A DNA stretch of 64,000 nt. Source: Burkholderiales bacterium (GTDB taxonomy: Bacteria; Pseudomonadota; Gammaproteobacteria; Burkholderiales; Burkholderiaceae_C). The stretch lies in the NCBI GenBank assembly GCA_016223165.1, contig JACRPO010000002.1, forward strand, positions 1 to 64,000. Direction: 5' to 3'. The translations under genes and the position numbers were made by a program. Each line of letters starts with the position of its first letter. Position 1 is the first letter of the stretch. Shown here one piece after another: positions 8,743-17,562 of the stretch. Below the pieces are notes generated by a model. It saw only the letters and a program-made list of their open reading frames with translations, ran no database searches and was not told the origin of the DNA.

Positions 8743-9759
8743 TCAACGACATTCGGGCACGGGCGTCTTCAGCGGCTGCCCGGCGAAGTGCGCGCCGAGG
8801 TTGGCGAGCGCCAGGTCGGCCATCGCCTGCCGCGTGCTCGTGGTGGCGCTGCCGATGTGCGGCACCAGCACCACGTGCGGCAGCGCGCGCAGGCGCTCGG
8901 GCACGTTCGGCTCGTTGGCGAAGACGTCGAGCCCGGCACCGCCGATGATGCCCTGCTCTAGCGCCTCGATGAGCGCGTCTTCATCGACCACCGAGCCGCG
9001 CGCGACGTTGACGAGGATGCCCTTCTGGCCGAGCGCGCGCAGCACCCTGGCGTCGATCATGTGCTTCGTGCCGGCGCCGCCGGGCGTGATGAGGACGAGG
9101 AAGTCGCTCTCGGCGGCCAGCGCCTCGGCGCTCGCGACGTAGCGGTATGGCACGTCGGCCTTCGCCGAGCGTGCCGTGTAGGCGATGCTCATGCCGAAGG
9201 CCTGCGCCCGCGTGGCGATGGCCTTGCCGATGCGCCCCATGCCGACGATGCCGCAGCGCGCGCCGCTCATCTTGCGCGCCAGCGGCATCGCCCCCTTGGC
9301 CGCCCACTCGCCGGCGCGCACGTAGCGGTCGGCGGCGGGCAGCTGGCGCGCGGCGCTCAGCATGAGGCCGAGCGCGAGGTCGGCGACATCGTCGTTGAGC
9401 ACGTCGGGCGTGTGCGTGACCACCGCGCCGCGCGCCTTGCAGGCCGCCACGTCGATGCCGTCGTAGCCCACGCCCATCACCGCGACGATCTCCAGCGCCG
9501 GCAGCCGGCCCACCAGTTCGGCCGGCAGCCTGGACTCGCCGCTCGCGGCCACGGCGCGGATGCGCGGCGCCGCCGCCGCGAAGGCCGCCGGGTCGGTCTC
9601 GTGCAGCCGTTCGAGCAACTCGTAGCGCTCGGCCAGCGGGCCCATGTACAGCGGCATCAGCTTCGACACGGCCAGCACGCATGGCTTGCCGGGCTTGCCG
9701 GGCTTGCCGGGCTTGCCTTCGTCGGCAGCACGGGTTCTCGAATCCTGGGACAAGGCCAT
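8743..9759 (-). CDS. D-2-hydroxyacid dehydrogenase (NAD(P)-dependent)
   Basis: 338 aa from ATG 9759, which has AGGAG just upstream. The Rossmann motif GIVGMGRIGKAIATRAQAFG sits near 160. The catalytic Arg lies in NVARGSVVDEDAL, the Glu in LDVFANEP, and the His in VPHIGSATTSTR. This is the glyoxylate/hydroxypyruvate/2-ketogluconate reductase class. It probably interconverts a 2-keto acid and its D-2-hydroxy acid in sugar-acid metabolism. The N-terminus has a curious GKPGKPGKPGKP tract encoded by a 9-bp DNA repeat before the fold starts. It is the first gene of the minus-strand group and diverges from the IlvD-type dehydratase gene. Confidence 0.88.
   Translation of the reverse strand: MALSQDSRTRAADEGKPGKPGKPGKPCVLAVSKLMPLYMGPLAERYELLERLHETDPAAFAAAAPRIRAVAASGESRLPAELVGRLPALEIVAVMGVGYDGIDVAACKARGAVVTHTPDVLNDDVADLALGLMLSAARQLPAADRYVRAGEWAAKGAMPLARKMSGARCGIVGMGRIGKAIATRAQAFGMSIAYTARSAKADVPYRYVASAEALAAESDFLVLITPGGAGTKHMIDARVLRALGQKGILVNVARGSVVDEDALIEALEQGIIGGAGLDVFANEPNVPERLRALPHVVLVPHIGSATTSTRQAMADLALANLGAHFAGQPLKTPVPECR
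9683..9718. repeat. In-frame 9-bp tandem repeat
   Basis: Four units of GGCTTGCCG (the last ends in T) encode the Gly-Lys-Pro repeat near the N-terminus of the hydroxyacid dehydrogenase. Being a multiple of three, copy-number change would lengthen or shorten the tail without a frameshift. Confidence 0.85.
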
Positions 9760-9828
9760 CTCTCCTGGGTCGGCTCCTGGGTTGGCGGCGCGACCTAGGG
9801 GTGACCCCGGGGCGCGGCCGCAATCGTC

Positions 9829-9840
9829 ATACCATAGTAT
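9829..9840. promoter_or_regulatory. Candidate GntR-type operator, ATACCATAGTAT
   Basis: An AT-rich dyad (ATAC-CATA-GTAT) stands out in the otherwise GC-rich spacer between the divergent hydroxyacid dehydrogenase and IlvD-type genes. FadR-subfamily regulators commonly bind short dyads of this size. The regulator at 5155-6003 is a plausible partner; this is inference. Confidence 0.4.
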
Positions 9841-9863
9841 TTCAAGCGTGCCGCAGCGTCCCT

Positions 9864-9880
9864 GCGGGTAATCGAGCAAG
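9864..9880 (+). promoter_or_regulatory. Shared upstream motif GCGGGTAATCGAGCAAG
   Basis: Fifteen of 17 bases match 22327-22343, upstream of the second GntR/TRAP genes. It lies ~20 bases before the IlvD-type start. TAATC could be part of a -10 region, or this could be a common regulator site. Confidence 0.4.
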
Positions 9881-9901
9881 TCAGCGAGCAAGGCCCCCGC
9901 C

Positions 9902-11653
9902 ATGTCCCAGAACGATTCCAAGCCGTCGCGCAGGAAGCCGGCGAGCGAACTTCGCAGCCAGCAGTGGTTCGGCCGCCAGGACCGCGACGGTTTTGCCTAT
10001 CGCAGCTGGGTCAAGGGCAAAGGTGTTCCGCATGACCAGTTCGACGGCCGCCCGGTCATCGGCATCTGCAACACGTTCAGCGAGCTCACGCCCTGCAACA
10101 GCCATTTCCGCACGCTCGCCGAGCAGGTGAAGATCGGCGTCTACGAGGCCGGCGGCTTCCCGCTCGAGTTCCCGGTGATGAGCCTGGGCGAGACGCTGCT
10201 GCGCCCCACCGCCATGCTCTACCGCAACCTGGCGAGCATGGATGTCGAGGAGAGCATCCGCGGCAACCCGATCGACGGCGTCGTGCTGCTGATGGGCTGC
10301 GACAAGACCACGCCCAGCCTCCTGATGGGCGCGGCGAGCGTCGACCTGCCGACCATCGGCGTCTCCGGCGGGCCCATGCTCAACGGCAAGTGGCGTGGCC
10401 AGGAGCTCGGCAGCGGCACCGGCGTATGGCAGATGAGCGAGCAGGTGCGCGCCGGCACGCTGAAGCTCGCCGACTTCTTCGAGGCGGAGAGCTGCATGCA
10501 CCGCAGCCACGGCCATTGCATGACGATGGGCACCGCGAGCACGATGGCCAGCATGGTCGAGGCGCTCGGCATCGGCCTGCCCGGCAACGCGGCATATCCG
10601 GCCGTGGACGGGCGGCGCAACGTCATCGCGCGCGAGGCCGGCCGGCGCATCGTCGAGATGGTGCACACGGACCAGAAGATCTCGCAGGTGCTCACCCGCG
10701 AGGCGTTCGAGAACGCCATCCGCACGCTGGCGGCCATCGGCGGCAGCACGAACGCCGTCATCCACCTCATCGCCATCGCCGGGCGGCTGGGCGTGCCGCT
10801 CTCGATCGACGACTTCGACAAGCTCGGCAGCGACATGCCCTGCCTCGTGAACCTGCAGCCGAGCGGCCAGTACCTGATGGAGGACTTCTGCTACGCGGGC
10901 GGGCTGCCGGCGGTGATGAAGGCGATCGAGAAGGTCCTGCACCTGGACATCGTCACCGCCAACGGCAAGACCGTGCGCGAGAACGTCGGCGAGGCGCAGA
11001 TCCACAACCCGGAAGTGATCAAGACGGTCGAAGCGCCGTTCAAGGCGAAGGCCGGCATCGCCGTGCTGCGCGGCAACCTCGCGCCGCGCGGCGCCGTCAT
11101 CAAACCGAGCGCCGCCACCCCGGCGCTGATGCAGCACACCGGCCGCGCGGTGGTGTTCGAGGACAGCGACGACTTCCACAAGCGCATCGACGACGAGAGC
11201 CTCGACGTCGACGAGACCTGCGTCCTCGTGCTCAAGAACTGCGGCCCCAAGGGCTACCCCGGCATGGCCGAGGTCGGCAACATGCCGCTGCCGCCCAAGG
11301 TCCTGAAGAAGGGCATCACCGACATGGTGCGCATCAGCGATGCACGCATGAGCGGCACCGCCTACGGCACCGTGGTGCTGCACACGGCGCCCGAGGCCGC
11401 AGCGGGCGGCCCGCTCGCGCTGGTGAAGAACGGCGACCTGATCACGCTCGACGTCGCGAAGCGCTCGCTGCACCTGCATGTCGATGCGGCCGAACTCGAG
11501 CGGCGCAAGGCCGCCTGGAGACCGCCGGCGCCGCCGCTCTCGAGCGGCTACTGGAAGCTCTACATCGACCACGTGCTGCAGGCCGACGAAGGCGCCGACC
11601 TCGACTTCCTGCGCGGCAAGCGTGGCGCCTTCGTGCCCAAGGACAACCACTAG
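9902..11653 (+). CDS. IlvD/Edd-family sugar-acid dehydratase (L-arabinonate dehydratase-like)
   Basis: 583 aa, the length of pentonate/hexonate dehydratases of the IlvD/Edd family rather than Edd itself. Fe-S ligands are visible as Cys56 (GICNTFSELTPCN), Cys133 (MGCDKTTPS) and Cys207 (HGHCMTMGTAST). The AIGGSTNAVIHL and SDARMSGTAYGTVVLH motifs are also present. It dehydrates an aldonate such as arabinonate, xylonate or gluconate to the 2-keto-3-deoxy acid, using an iron-sulfur cluster and Mg2+. It opens the plus-strand cluster, 150 bases before the sugar ABC importer genes. The exact substrate is not decided by sequence alone. Confidence 0.9.
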   Translation: MSQNDSKPSRRKPASELRSQQWFGRQDRDGFAYRSWVKGKGVPHDQFDGRPVIGICNTFSELTPCNSHFRTLAEQVKIGVYEAGGFPLEFPVMSLGETLLRPTAMLYRNLASMDVEESIRGNPIDGVVLLMGCDKTTPSLLMGAASVDLPTIGVSGGPMLNGKWRGQELGSGTGVWQMSEQVRAGTLKLADFFEAESCMHRSHGHCMTMGTASTMASMVEALGIGLPGNAAYPAVDGRRNVIAREAGRRIVEMVHTDQKISQVLTREAFENAIRTLAAIGGSTNAVIHLIAIAGRLGVPLSIDDFDKLGSDMPCLVNLQPSGQYLMEDFCYAGGLPAVMKAIEKVLHLDIVTANGKTVRENVGEAQIHNPEVIKTVEAPFKAKAGIAVLRGNLAPRGAVIKPSAATPALMQHTGRAVVFEDSDDFHKRIDDESLDVDETCVLVLKNCGPKGYPGMAEVGNMPLPPKVLKKGITDMVRISDARMSGTAYGTVVLHTAPEAAAGGPLALVKNGDLITLDVAKRSLHLHVDAAELERRKAAWRPPAPPLSSGYWKLYIDHVLQADEGADLDFLRGKRGAFVPKDNH

Positions 11654-11803
11654 CGGAGCCACCGAACGCTGGCTGTCGCGGGCCGCGGTCCGCGACAGCC
11701 GCGAAGTTGCCCCGGCACGGCGTCGGCCGGGGCGCGACTGCGAAGACGCCGACAACAGCGCCGGCCCGCGTGGCCGGCGACAGCGAACCCAAGGAGACCC
11801 GTC

Positions 11804-12943
11804 ATGCACTCTCGCTCCAGCCGCCCCAACCGCCTCCACGGCCTGGCCGCCGCCGCGGCCCTGCTGGCCGCCACGGCCGCCGTCGCCGCGCCGCCCAGGG
11901 TCGTGACCGCAGCCAACTCGGACCCGCAGTGCTTCACGCCCTGGGCGCCCGGCACCAAGCTGTTCCAGTACCCGGCCAAGAAGGGCCCGTACCGCATCGC
12001 GCTGGCCAACGGCTACATCGCCAACACCTGGCGCATCCAGATGATCAAGACGGCCAAGGCCTATGCGGCGCAGCCCGCGGTGGCCGCCAAGCTCAAGGAA
12101 TTCAAGGTCGTCTCCACCGGCGAGGATGTCGCCGCGCAGATCGCCGCCATCAACAACTTCATCGACTCGGGCTACGACGCCATCGTCGTCAACGCGCAGA
12201 ACCCGGCCGCCTTCAAGCCCGTGATCAAGCGCGCCAACGATGCCGGCGTCGTCCTGGTCGCCTTCGACAACATCCTCGACACCGAGGAGGCCATCAACGT
12301 CAACGTCGACCAGAAGGGCCTGGGCATCTACTGGGCCGAGTGGCTGATGAAGCACCTGCCCAACGGCGGCAAGGTGCTCGAGGTGCGCGGCGTATCGGGC
12401 ACCTCGGTGGACCGCGACCGCCACGAGGGCATCCACGAGGTGTTCAAGAAGACGGGCAAGAAGTGGGAGGTGGTCGAGGTCATCGGCAAGTGGGACGACC
12501 CGACGGCGCAGAAGGTGACGGCCGACGCCATCGCCGTGCACAAGAAGTTCGATGCCATCACCGCGCAGGGCGGCGACACCGGCGTCGTGCAGGCGATGCT
12601 CGACGCGAAGCACCCCTTCGTGCCCTTCGGCGGCGAAACCGAGAACGGCTTTCGCAAGTTCTGCGGCAAGTTCTCCGGCCAGGGCCTGAAGTGCGCCTCC
12701 GGCGGCACCGGCCCGGCCCAGGTGGCGGTGGCGCTGAAGGTGGCGATCGCCGCGCTCGAGGGCAAGGTGCTGCCGCAGGCCATCAAGCTGCCGCTGGCGC
12801 GTGTGGAAGACCCGAACTTCAAGGACGGCACCGATTTCTACGCCAGCTTGTCGGACAACTTCTTCGTCGGCAATTCCTTCCCGACCTGCGGCATCAATTT
12901 CTCGGCCCAGGAGATCATGGGCCAGACGGAGGCCAACAAGTAG
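11804..12943 (+). CDS. Sugar ABC transporter periplasmic binding protein
   Basis: 379 aa with a signal peptide (hydrophobic AAAAALLAATAAVAA, cleavage near residue 29) and a good AAGGAG site before ATG 11804. The fold is the type-I periplasmic sugar-binding family: YRIALANGYIANTWRIQMIKTAKAYA, then GYDAIVVNAQNPAAFKPVIKRANDAGV, GGKVLEVRGVSGTSVDRDRHEG and FDAITAQGGDTGVVQAM. It captures a sugar or sugar acid in the periplasm for the ATPase and permeases encoded next. Ligand unknown; the context suggests an aldonate, hexuronate or its parent sugar. Confidence 0.9.
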   Translation: MHSRSSRPNRLHGLAAAAALLAATAAVAAPPRVVTAANSDPQCFTPWAPGTKLFQYPAKKGPYRIALANGYIANTWRIQMIKTAKAYAAQPAVAAKLKEFKVVSTGEDVAAQIAAINNFIDSGYDAIVVNAQNPAAFKPVIKRANDAGVVLVAFDNILDTEEAINVNVDQKGLGIYWAEWLMKHLPNGGKVLEVRGVSGTSVDRDRHEGIHEVFKKTGKKWEVVEVIGKWDDPTAQKVTADAIAVHKKFDAITAQGGDTGVVQAMLDAKHPFVPFGGETENGFRKFCGKFSGQGLKCASGGTGPAQVAVALKVAIAALEGKVLPQAIKLPLARVEDPNFKDGTDFYASLSDNFFVGNSFPTCGINFSAQEIMGQTEANK

Positions 12944-13001
12944 CGCGGGCCGGCCGGCAGACCGCAGCGGGGCACGCACACGAGGGCCGGGGCGCCACGG
13001 C

Positions 13002-14549
13002 ATGAGCCTGTTCGCGGTGCAGGGCATCAGCAAGCGCTACGGCGGCGTGCGCGCGCTGGAAGCGGCCGACCTCGTCGTCGAGGCCGGCCGCATCCACGCC
13101 GTGCTGGGCGAGAACGGCGCGGGCAAGTCCACGCTCATCAAGATCATGGCCGGCGTGGTGGCGCCCGACGAGGGCCGCATGCTGCTCGACGGCGGGCCGG
13201 TCTCGTTCGCCTCGCCGGCCGCGGCCACCGCGGCCGGCATCGTCTGCATCTTCCAGGAGCTCTCGCTGATCCCCGATCTGCCGGTGGCCGACAACATCTG
13301 CATCAGCAACCCGCCGCGGCGCTTCGGCTTCATCGATCGCGCGGCGCAGCGCCGCCTGGCCACCGAGGCGCTGGCCCGCGCCGGCGCCGAGGACATCCAC
13401 CCGCTGGCCCGGGTTTCGGACCTGTCGCTGTCGCGCCGGCAGATGGTGGAGATCGCCAAGGCGCTGGCCCGCCGGCCGCGCATCCTCATCCTCGACGAGG
13501 CCACTTCGGCGCTGACGGCGGCCGACGTGACCCGCATCTATGCCGTGCTCAAGCGGCTGCGCGCCGAAGGGCTGGCGCTGATCTACATCTCGCACCGCAT
13601 GCACGAGATCGCCGAGCTGGCCGACGAGTGCACGGTGTTCCGCAATGGCCGCAGCGTGGCCACCTATGCCGCCGGCAGCAAGACCGACAACGAGGTGGTC
13701 GAGTTGATGATCGGCCGCGAAGTCAGCCATGCCTTCCCGCCCAAGCCGCCGCCCTCGCGCGCGACCGATGCCGTGCCACGCCTCGAGCTGCGCCGGCTCG
13801 GTTGGGGCGACCGCCTGGAGGACATCTCGCTGCAGCTGCACGCCGGCGAGGTGATCGGCCTCGGCGGCCTCGACGGCCAGGGCCAGCGCGAGCTGCTGCT
13901 GGCGCTGTTCGGCGTGCTGCGCGGCACCACCGGCCAGGTGCTCATCGACGGCCGGCCGGTGCGCATCGGCGGCCCGAGCGACGCCAAGCGGCCGCAGGTC
14001 GGCATGGCGCTGATCCCCGAGGACCGCAAGACCGAGGGGCTGATGCTGCCGATGTCGGTGGGCGAGAACCTCTCGTTCGCCGCGCTGCCGCAGCTCTCGC
14101 GCTTCGGGGTGGTGGACCGCACGGCGGAGCGCGAGGCCATCGATCGCATCTTCAAGCTGCTGGCGGTGCGCAGCGACGGCACGGCGCCGGCCGCCGGCTC
14201 GCTCTCGGGCGGCAACCAGCAGAAGCTGGTCATCGGCAAATGGCTGCTGACCTCGCCGCGCATCATCCTGCTCAACGACCCGACGCGCGGCATCGATGTC
14301 GGCACCAAGCAGGAGCTCTACCAGCTGCTGCGCCGCCTGGCCGACGAGGGCGCGGCGATCCTCTTCTACTCGACCGACTACGCCGAGCTGATCGGCTGCT
14401 GCGACCGCGTGCTCGTGATGTACGACGGCGCGATCAAGCGCGAGCTGGTCGGCGACGAGATCACCGAACACGCGCTCGTCAGCAGCGCGCTGAACATCGC
14501 CGCCGCGACGGCATCCACGGCGGCCGCCGCCGCGCCGGCCCGGTCGTGA
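13002..14549 (+). CDS. Sugar ABC transporter ATP-binding protein (RbsA/MglA type)
   Basis: 515 aa with two fused ABC domains. Domain 1 has Walker A GENGAGKST at ~35 and Walker B ILILDEATSAL; its signature is altered to LSLSRRQMVEIAKAL instead of LSGGQ. Domain 2 has a degenerate Walker A (GGLDGQGQRE), as usual in this family, and an intact signature LSGGNQQK with IILLNDPTRGIDVG. It powers import at the cytoplasmic face. The stop overlaps the next start by one base (TGATG), showing translational coupling to the first permease. Confidence 0.92.
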   Translation: MSLFAVQGISKRYGGVRALEAADLVVEAGRIHAVLGENGAGKSTLIKIMAGVVAPDEGRMLLDGGPVSFASPAAATAAGIVCIFQELSLIPDLPVADNICISNPPRRFGFIDRAAQRRLATEALARAGAEDIHPLARVSDLSLSRRQMVEIAKALARRPRILILDEATSALTAADVTRIYAVLKRLRAEGLALIYISHRMHEIAELADECTVFRNGRSVATYAAGSKTDNEVVELMIGREVSHAFPPKPPPSRATDAVPRLELRRLGWGDRLEDISLQLHAGEVIGLGGLDGQGQRELLLALFGVLRGTTGQVLIDGRPVRIGGPSDAKRPQVGMALIPEDRKTEGLMLPMSVGENLSFAALPQLSRFGVVDRTAEREAIDRIFKLLAVRSDGTAPAAGSLSGGNQQKLVIGKWLLTSPRIILLNDPTRGIDVGTKQELYQLLRRLADEGAAILFYSTDYAELIGCCDRVLVMYDGAIKRELVGDEITEHALVSSALNIAAATASTAAAAAPARS

Positions 14550-15535
14550 TGGCGCGCGGCGACTGGCCGTACCGGCTGCGCGAGCACCGCGGCACGCTGC
14601 TCGCGCTGGCGGCGTTCGGGGTGATGTTCGCGATCTACGCCACCAACCATCCGGCCGGGCTGAACGCCAACGTCGCCAACACCGCCGCCAACAAGGGTGT
14701 GCTGCTGGCCATCGTGGCGATGGCGCAGACGCTGGTGGTGCTGACCTCCGGCATCGACCTGTCGGTGGGCATGGTGCTGGTGCTGGCCAACTGCCTGGCC
14801 TCCACCATCGTCGTCGGCTCGCCGCTGCAGGTGGCGCTCGGGGTGGTGGGCGTGCTCGCCACCGGCGCGCTGTGCGGCGCCATCAACGCGCTCATCGTCA
14901 TCGTCGGCCGCCTGCAGCCCATCGTCACCACCATCGCCACCGGCGCGGTGTACTACGGCGCCGCGCTGGCGCTGCGCCGCGTGCCCGGCGGCGACATCGA
15001 CGGCACGCTGGGCGACGCGCTCACCGGCAAGCTGTGGGGCTGGCTGCCGGCCAGCCTCGTGCTCCTGCTGGCCCTCGTGCTGCTCGTGTGGCTGCCGTAC
15101 CGCCGCTCGGAGGTGGGGCGCGCCGCCTACGCCATCGGCTCGGCCGAGGTGGCGGCCTACATGTCGGGGGTGCCGATCCGGCGCGCCAAGTTCGTGGCCT
15201 ACACGCTTTCGGGCCTGCTCGCCTCGGTGGCCGGGCTCTTCATCACCTGCATCACCTCCTCGGGCGAGGCCTCGGCGGCCAACGGCAACACCTACACGCT
15301 CTACTCGATCGCCGCCGTGGTGCTGGGCGGCGTGTCGCTGTTCGGCGGCTCGGGCAGCGCCATCGGCGCGATCTTCGGCGCGCTGATGTTCCGCACCATC
15401 GGCGACCTGCTGTTCGTCTTCGACCTCGAGCCGCTTTGGCAGCCGCTGTTCCAGGGCGTGGTGCTCGCCGCCGCCGTCTGCCTGGGCGCGCTGCGCCTGC
15501 TGCGCGTGCGCAACCGCCTCGACCTCTATGGGTGA
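14549..15535 (+). CDS. Sugar ABC transporter permease 1 (RbsC type)
   Basis: 328 aa polytopic membrane protein. Diagnostic features are VVLTSGIDLSVGMVLVLANCLA near 70, the GAINALIVIVGRLQPIVTTIATG segment, the EAA-like YAIGSAEVAAYMSGVPIRRAKFVAYTLSG loop, and VVLGGVSLFGGSGSAIGAIFGAL. About eight to ten membrane segments are evident. It forms the import channel together with the following permease; two different permeases after one double-domain ATPase is common in this subfamily. Confidence 0.92.
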   Translation: MARGDWPYRLREHRGTLLALAAFGVMFAIYATNHPAGLNANVANTAANKGVLLAIVAMAQTLVVLTSGIDLSVGMVLVLANCLASTIVVGSPLQVALGVVGVLATGALCGAINALIVIVGRLQPIVTTIATGAVYYGAALALRRVPGGDIDGTLGDALTGKLWGWLPASLVLLLALVLLVWLPYRRSEVGRAAYAIGSAEVAAYMSGVPIRRAKFVAYTLSGLLASVAGLFITCITSSGEASAANGNTYTLYSIAAVVLGGVSLFGGSGSAIGAIFGALMFRTIGDLLFVFDLEPLWQPLFQGVVLAAAVCLGALRLLRVRNRLDLYG

Positions 15536-16598
15536 TGTGAATCCCCCCCGAAGCGCCTTCGGCGCCTCCCCCCCGGGGGGGCACCGCCAGCGGCCCGGCA
15601 AAGCCGGTTCCGCGGCGGCCACTTGGCCATCGCCGGTTCTTGCGTGGGCAGCCGTTCGTCGCCGCCTCGACCCGGCCATCGTCTCCGCCTTCGGCTGCAT
15701 CGTCGTGCTGCTGGGGGTGGGCAGCCTCTACTCGAGCAGCTTCCTGTCGCCGGAATACCTGCTGCAGCAGCTGAAGGTGGCGTCCTTCCTCGGCGTCATC
15801 GCCACTGGCGCGATGGTGGTCATCCTGCTCGGCCAGATCGACCTCTCGGTGCCCTGGGTGGTGGCGGTGGGCGGCATGATGTCCACCGCGGTCGTCGGCT
15901 TCGGCCCGGTGGGCCAGGTGCTGGCCATTCCGGCCGGCGTCGCCTGCGGCGTGGCGATCGGCCTCGTCAACGGCGCCGGCGTGGCCTACCTGCGGCTGCC
16001 TTCGATGGTGGTGACGCTCGCCGTGAATGCGGTCGCGCAGGGCCTGATGGTCGTGCACACGGGCGGCTTCTCGCCGCAGGACGCCTCGTCGCCGGCGATG
16101 CGCTTCCTGGCCACCGGCCACACGCTGTTCGGCCTGCCCAACGCGCTGCTGGCGTGGGCGGCCATCGGCGCGCTCACCCTCTTCCTGCTCAGGCGCACGA
16201 CCTTCGGCCGCACGGTCTATGCCATCGGCAACCGCGAGCGCGCCGCCTATCTCTCGGGGGCACGCACGAAGCTCGTCGTGCTGGCCAGCTTCGCGCTCGC
16301 CGGCGGGCTCTCGGCCTTCGGCGGCGTGCTGCTGGCCGGCTATGCCAGCAAGGCCGCGCAGGCCATGGGCGACCCCTACCTGCTGCCGGCCATCGCCGCC
16401 GTCGTGCTCGGCGGCACCTCCATCCTCGGCGGGCGCGGCAACTACCTGGGCACGGTGGCCGGCGTCATCCTCATCACGCTGCTGCAGTCCATCCTGTCGG
16501 TGATGCAGATCGAGGAATGGGGCCGCCACGTCATCTACGGCACCGTCATCGTCACGATGCTGCTCGCCTACGGGCGCGGGCGCCGCACGGCTGAATGA
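15528..16598 (+). CDS. Sugar ABC transporter permease 2 (RbsC type), repeat-derived N-terminus
   Basis: 356 aa, overlapping the previous gene by 8 bases. The membrane part begins near residue 45. It carries VVILLGQIDLSVPWVVAVGGMM, LVNGAGVAYLRLPSMVVTLAVNAVAQG, YAIGNRERAAYLSGARTK and VVLGGTSILGGRGNYLGT, all typical of RbsC-like permeases. Residues ~4-35 (NPPRSAFGASPPGG...) are encoded by a GC-rich triple-hairpin repeat (15541-15615) and look foreign to the family. I find no ATG, GTG or TTG in frame between the repeat and the first membrane helix, so the extension seems to be translated. Confidence 0.88.
   Translation: MGDVNPPRSAFGASPPGGHRQRPGKAGSAAATWPSPVLAWAAVRRRLDPAIVSAFGCIVVLLGVGSLYSSSFLSPEYLLQQLKVASFLGVIATGAMVVILLGQIDLSVPWVVAVGGMMSTAVVGFGPVGQVLAIPAGVACGVAIGLVNGAGVAYLRLPSMVVTLAVNAVAQGLMVVHTGGFSPQDASSPAMRFLATGHTLFGLPNALLAWAAIGALTLFLLRRTTFGRTVYAIGNRERAAYLSGARTKLVVLASFALAGGLSAFGGVLLAGYASKAAQAMGDPYLLPAIAAVVLGGTSILGGRGNYLGTVAGVILITLLQSILSVMQIEEWGRHVIYGTVIVTMLLAYGRGRRTAE
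15541..15615. repeat. GC-rich triple-hairpin repeat element inside a gene start
   Basis: Three stems follow in series: CGAAG-CGC-CTTCG, a perfect C7-G7 palindrome, and CCGGC-AAA-GCCGG. From general familiarity, this composition resembles interspersed intergenic elements of Burkholderiales genomes. Here it lies within the 5' coding part of the second permease gene. Confidence 0.6.
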
Positions 16599-16607
16599 GG
16601 TTCGACC

Positions 16608-17525
16608 ATGGCTTCCTGGCACACCGACACCTTCGAGATCCTCGACCCGCGCTTCGAGCGCCTCGCGCTCGGCAATGTGCACCTCGAGAAGCTGGCCACC
16701 GGCTTCAGGTGGGCGGAGGGGCCGGCCTGGCTGGCGGCCGGGCGCTACCTCGTGTGGTCCGACATCCCGAACAACCGCGTCATGCGCTGGGACGAGACCG
16801 ACGGCTCGGTGTCGGTGTTCCAGCAGCCCTCGCTCAACGCCAACGGCCACACCGTGGACCGCGAAGGCCGCCTCGTCGCCTGCGAGCACCAGGGCCGCTG
16901 CATTTCGCGCATCGAGCACGACGGCAGCCGGCGCGTGCTCGCCGAGCGCTGGCGCGGCAAGCGCTTCAACTCGCCCAACGACGTGGTCGTGAAGTCCGAC
17001 GGCAGCGTCTGGTTCACCGACCCGAGCTACGGCATCGACTCGGAGTACGAAGGCGACGCCGCGGCCAGCGAGATCGGCGCCAGCCAGGTCTACCGCTGGG
17101 ACGCCGCGAGCGGCGAGGTCACGGTGGTCGCCGACGACTTCGTGCAGCCCAACGGGCTCGCGTTCTCGCCCGACGAGTCGCTGCTGTACATCGTCGACAC
17201 CGGCTGCACGCACCGCACCGACGGGCCGCACCATGTGCGGCGCTTTCGCGTCGGCGCCGACGGCAAGAGCTTGGCCGGCGGCGAGGTCTTCGCCACCTGC
17301 GCGGCGGGCCTCTACGACGGCCTGCGCGTCGACCGCGGCGGCCACCTGTGGCTCTCGGCCGGCGACGGCGTACATTGCCATGCCGCCGACGGCACCTTGT
17401 TCGGCAAGATCCGCGTGCCCGAGACGGTGGCCAACCTGTGCTTCGGCGGCGCCAAGCGCAACCGCCTGTTCATCTGCGCCACCACGTCGCTGTACGCGGT
17501 GTACGTCAACGCGCAGGGCCTGTGA
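16608..17525 (+). CDS. SMP-30/gluconolactonase-family lactonase
   Basis: 305 aa six-bladed propeller protein. Landmarks are [29 protein letters not shown] with the metal-ligand Glu, [43 protein letters not shown] and [20 protein letters not shown]. These supply the Glu/Asn/Asp set that binds a divalent metal. The family hydrolyses sugar lactones to aldonic acids. Its place between the importer and several dehydrogenases suggests that a sugar is oxidised to a lactone, opened here and then dehydrated. The start 9 bases after the permease stop indicates one operon. Confidence 0.9.
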   Translation: MASWHTDTFEILDPRFERLALGNVHLEKLATGFRWAEGPAWLAAGRYLVWSDIPNNRVMRWDETDGSVSVFQQPSLNANGHTVDREGRLVACEHQGRCISRIEHDGSRRVLAERWRGKRFNSPNDVVVKSDGSVWFTDPSYGIDSEYEGDAAASEIGASQVYRWDAASGEVTVVADDFVQPNGLAFSPDESLLYIVDTGCTHRTDGPHHVRRFRVGADGKSLAGGEVFATCAAGLYDGLRVDRGGHLWLSAGDGVHCHAADGTLFGKIRVPETVANLCFGGAKRNRLFICATTSLYAVYVNAQGL

Positions 17526-17562
17526 GACCTCGAGGGAACTCGAGAGAAGGAGTGCACGAGTC

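Noticed and set aside
10390..13005. Long plus-strand frame overlapping the IlvD-type and binding-protein genes
   Set aside because: Low-complexity Arg/Gly/His translation; the real frames carry cysteine motifs and a signal peptide.
9881..13033. Minus-strand frame of about 1050 codons opposite the same genes
   Set aside because: Antisense shadow with no recognisable domain or ribosome-binding site.
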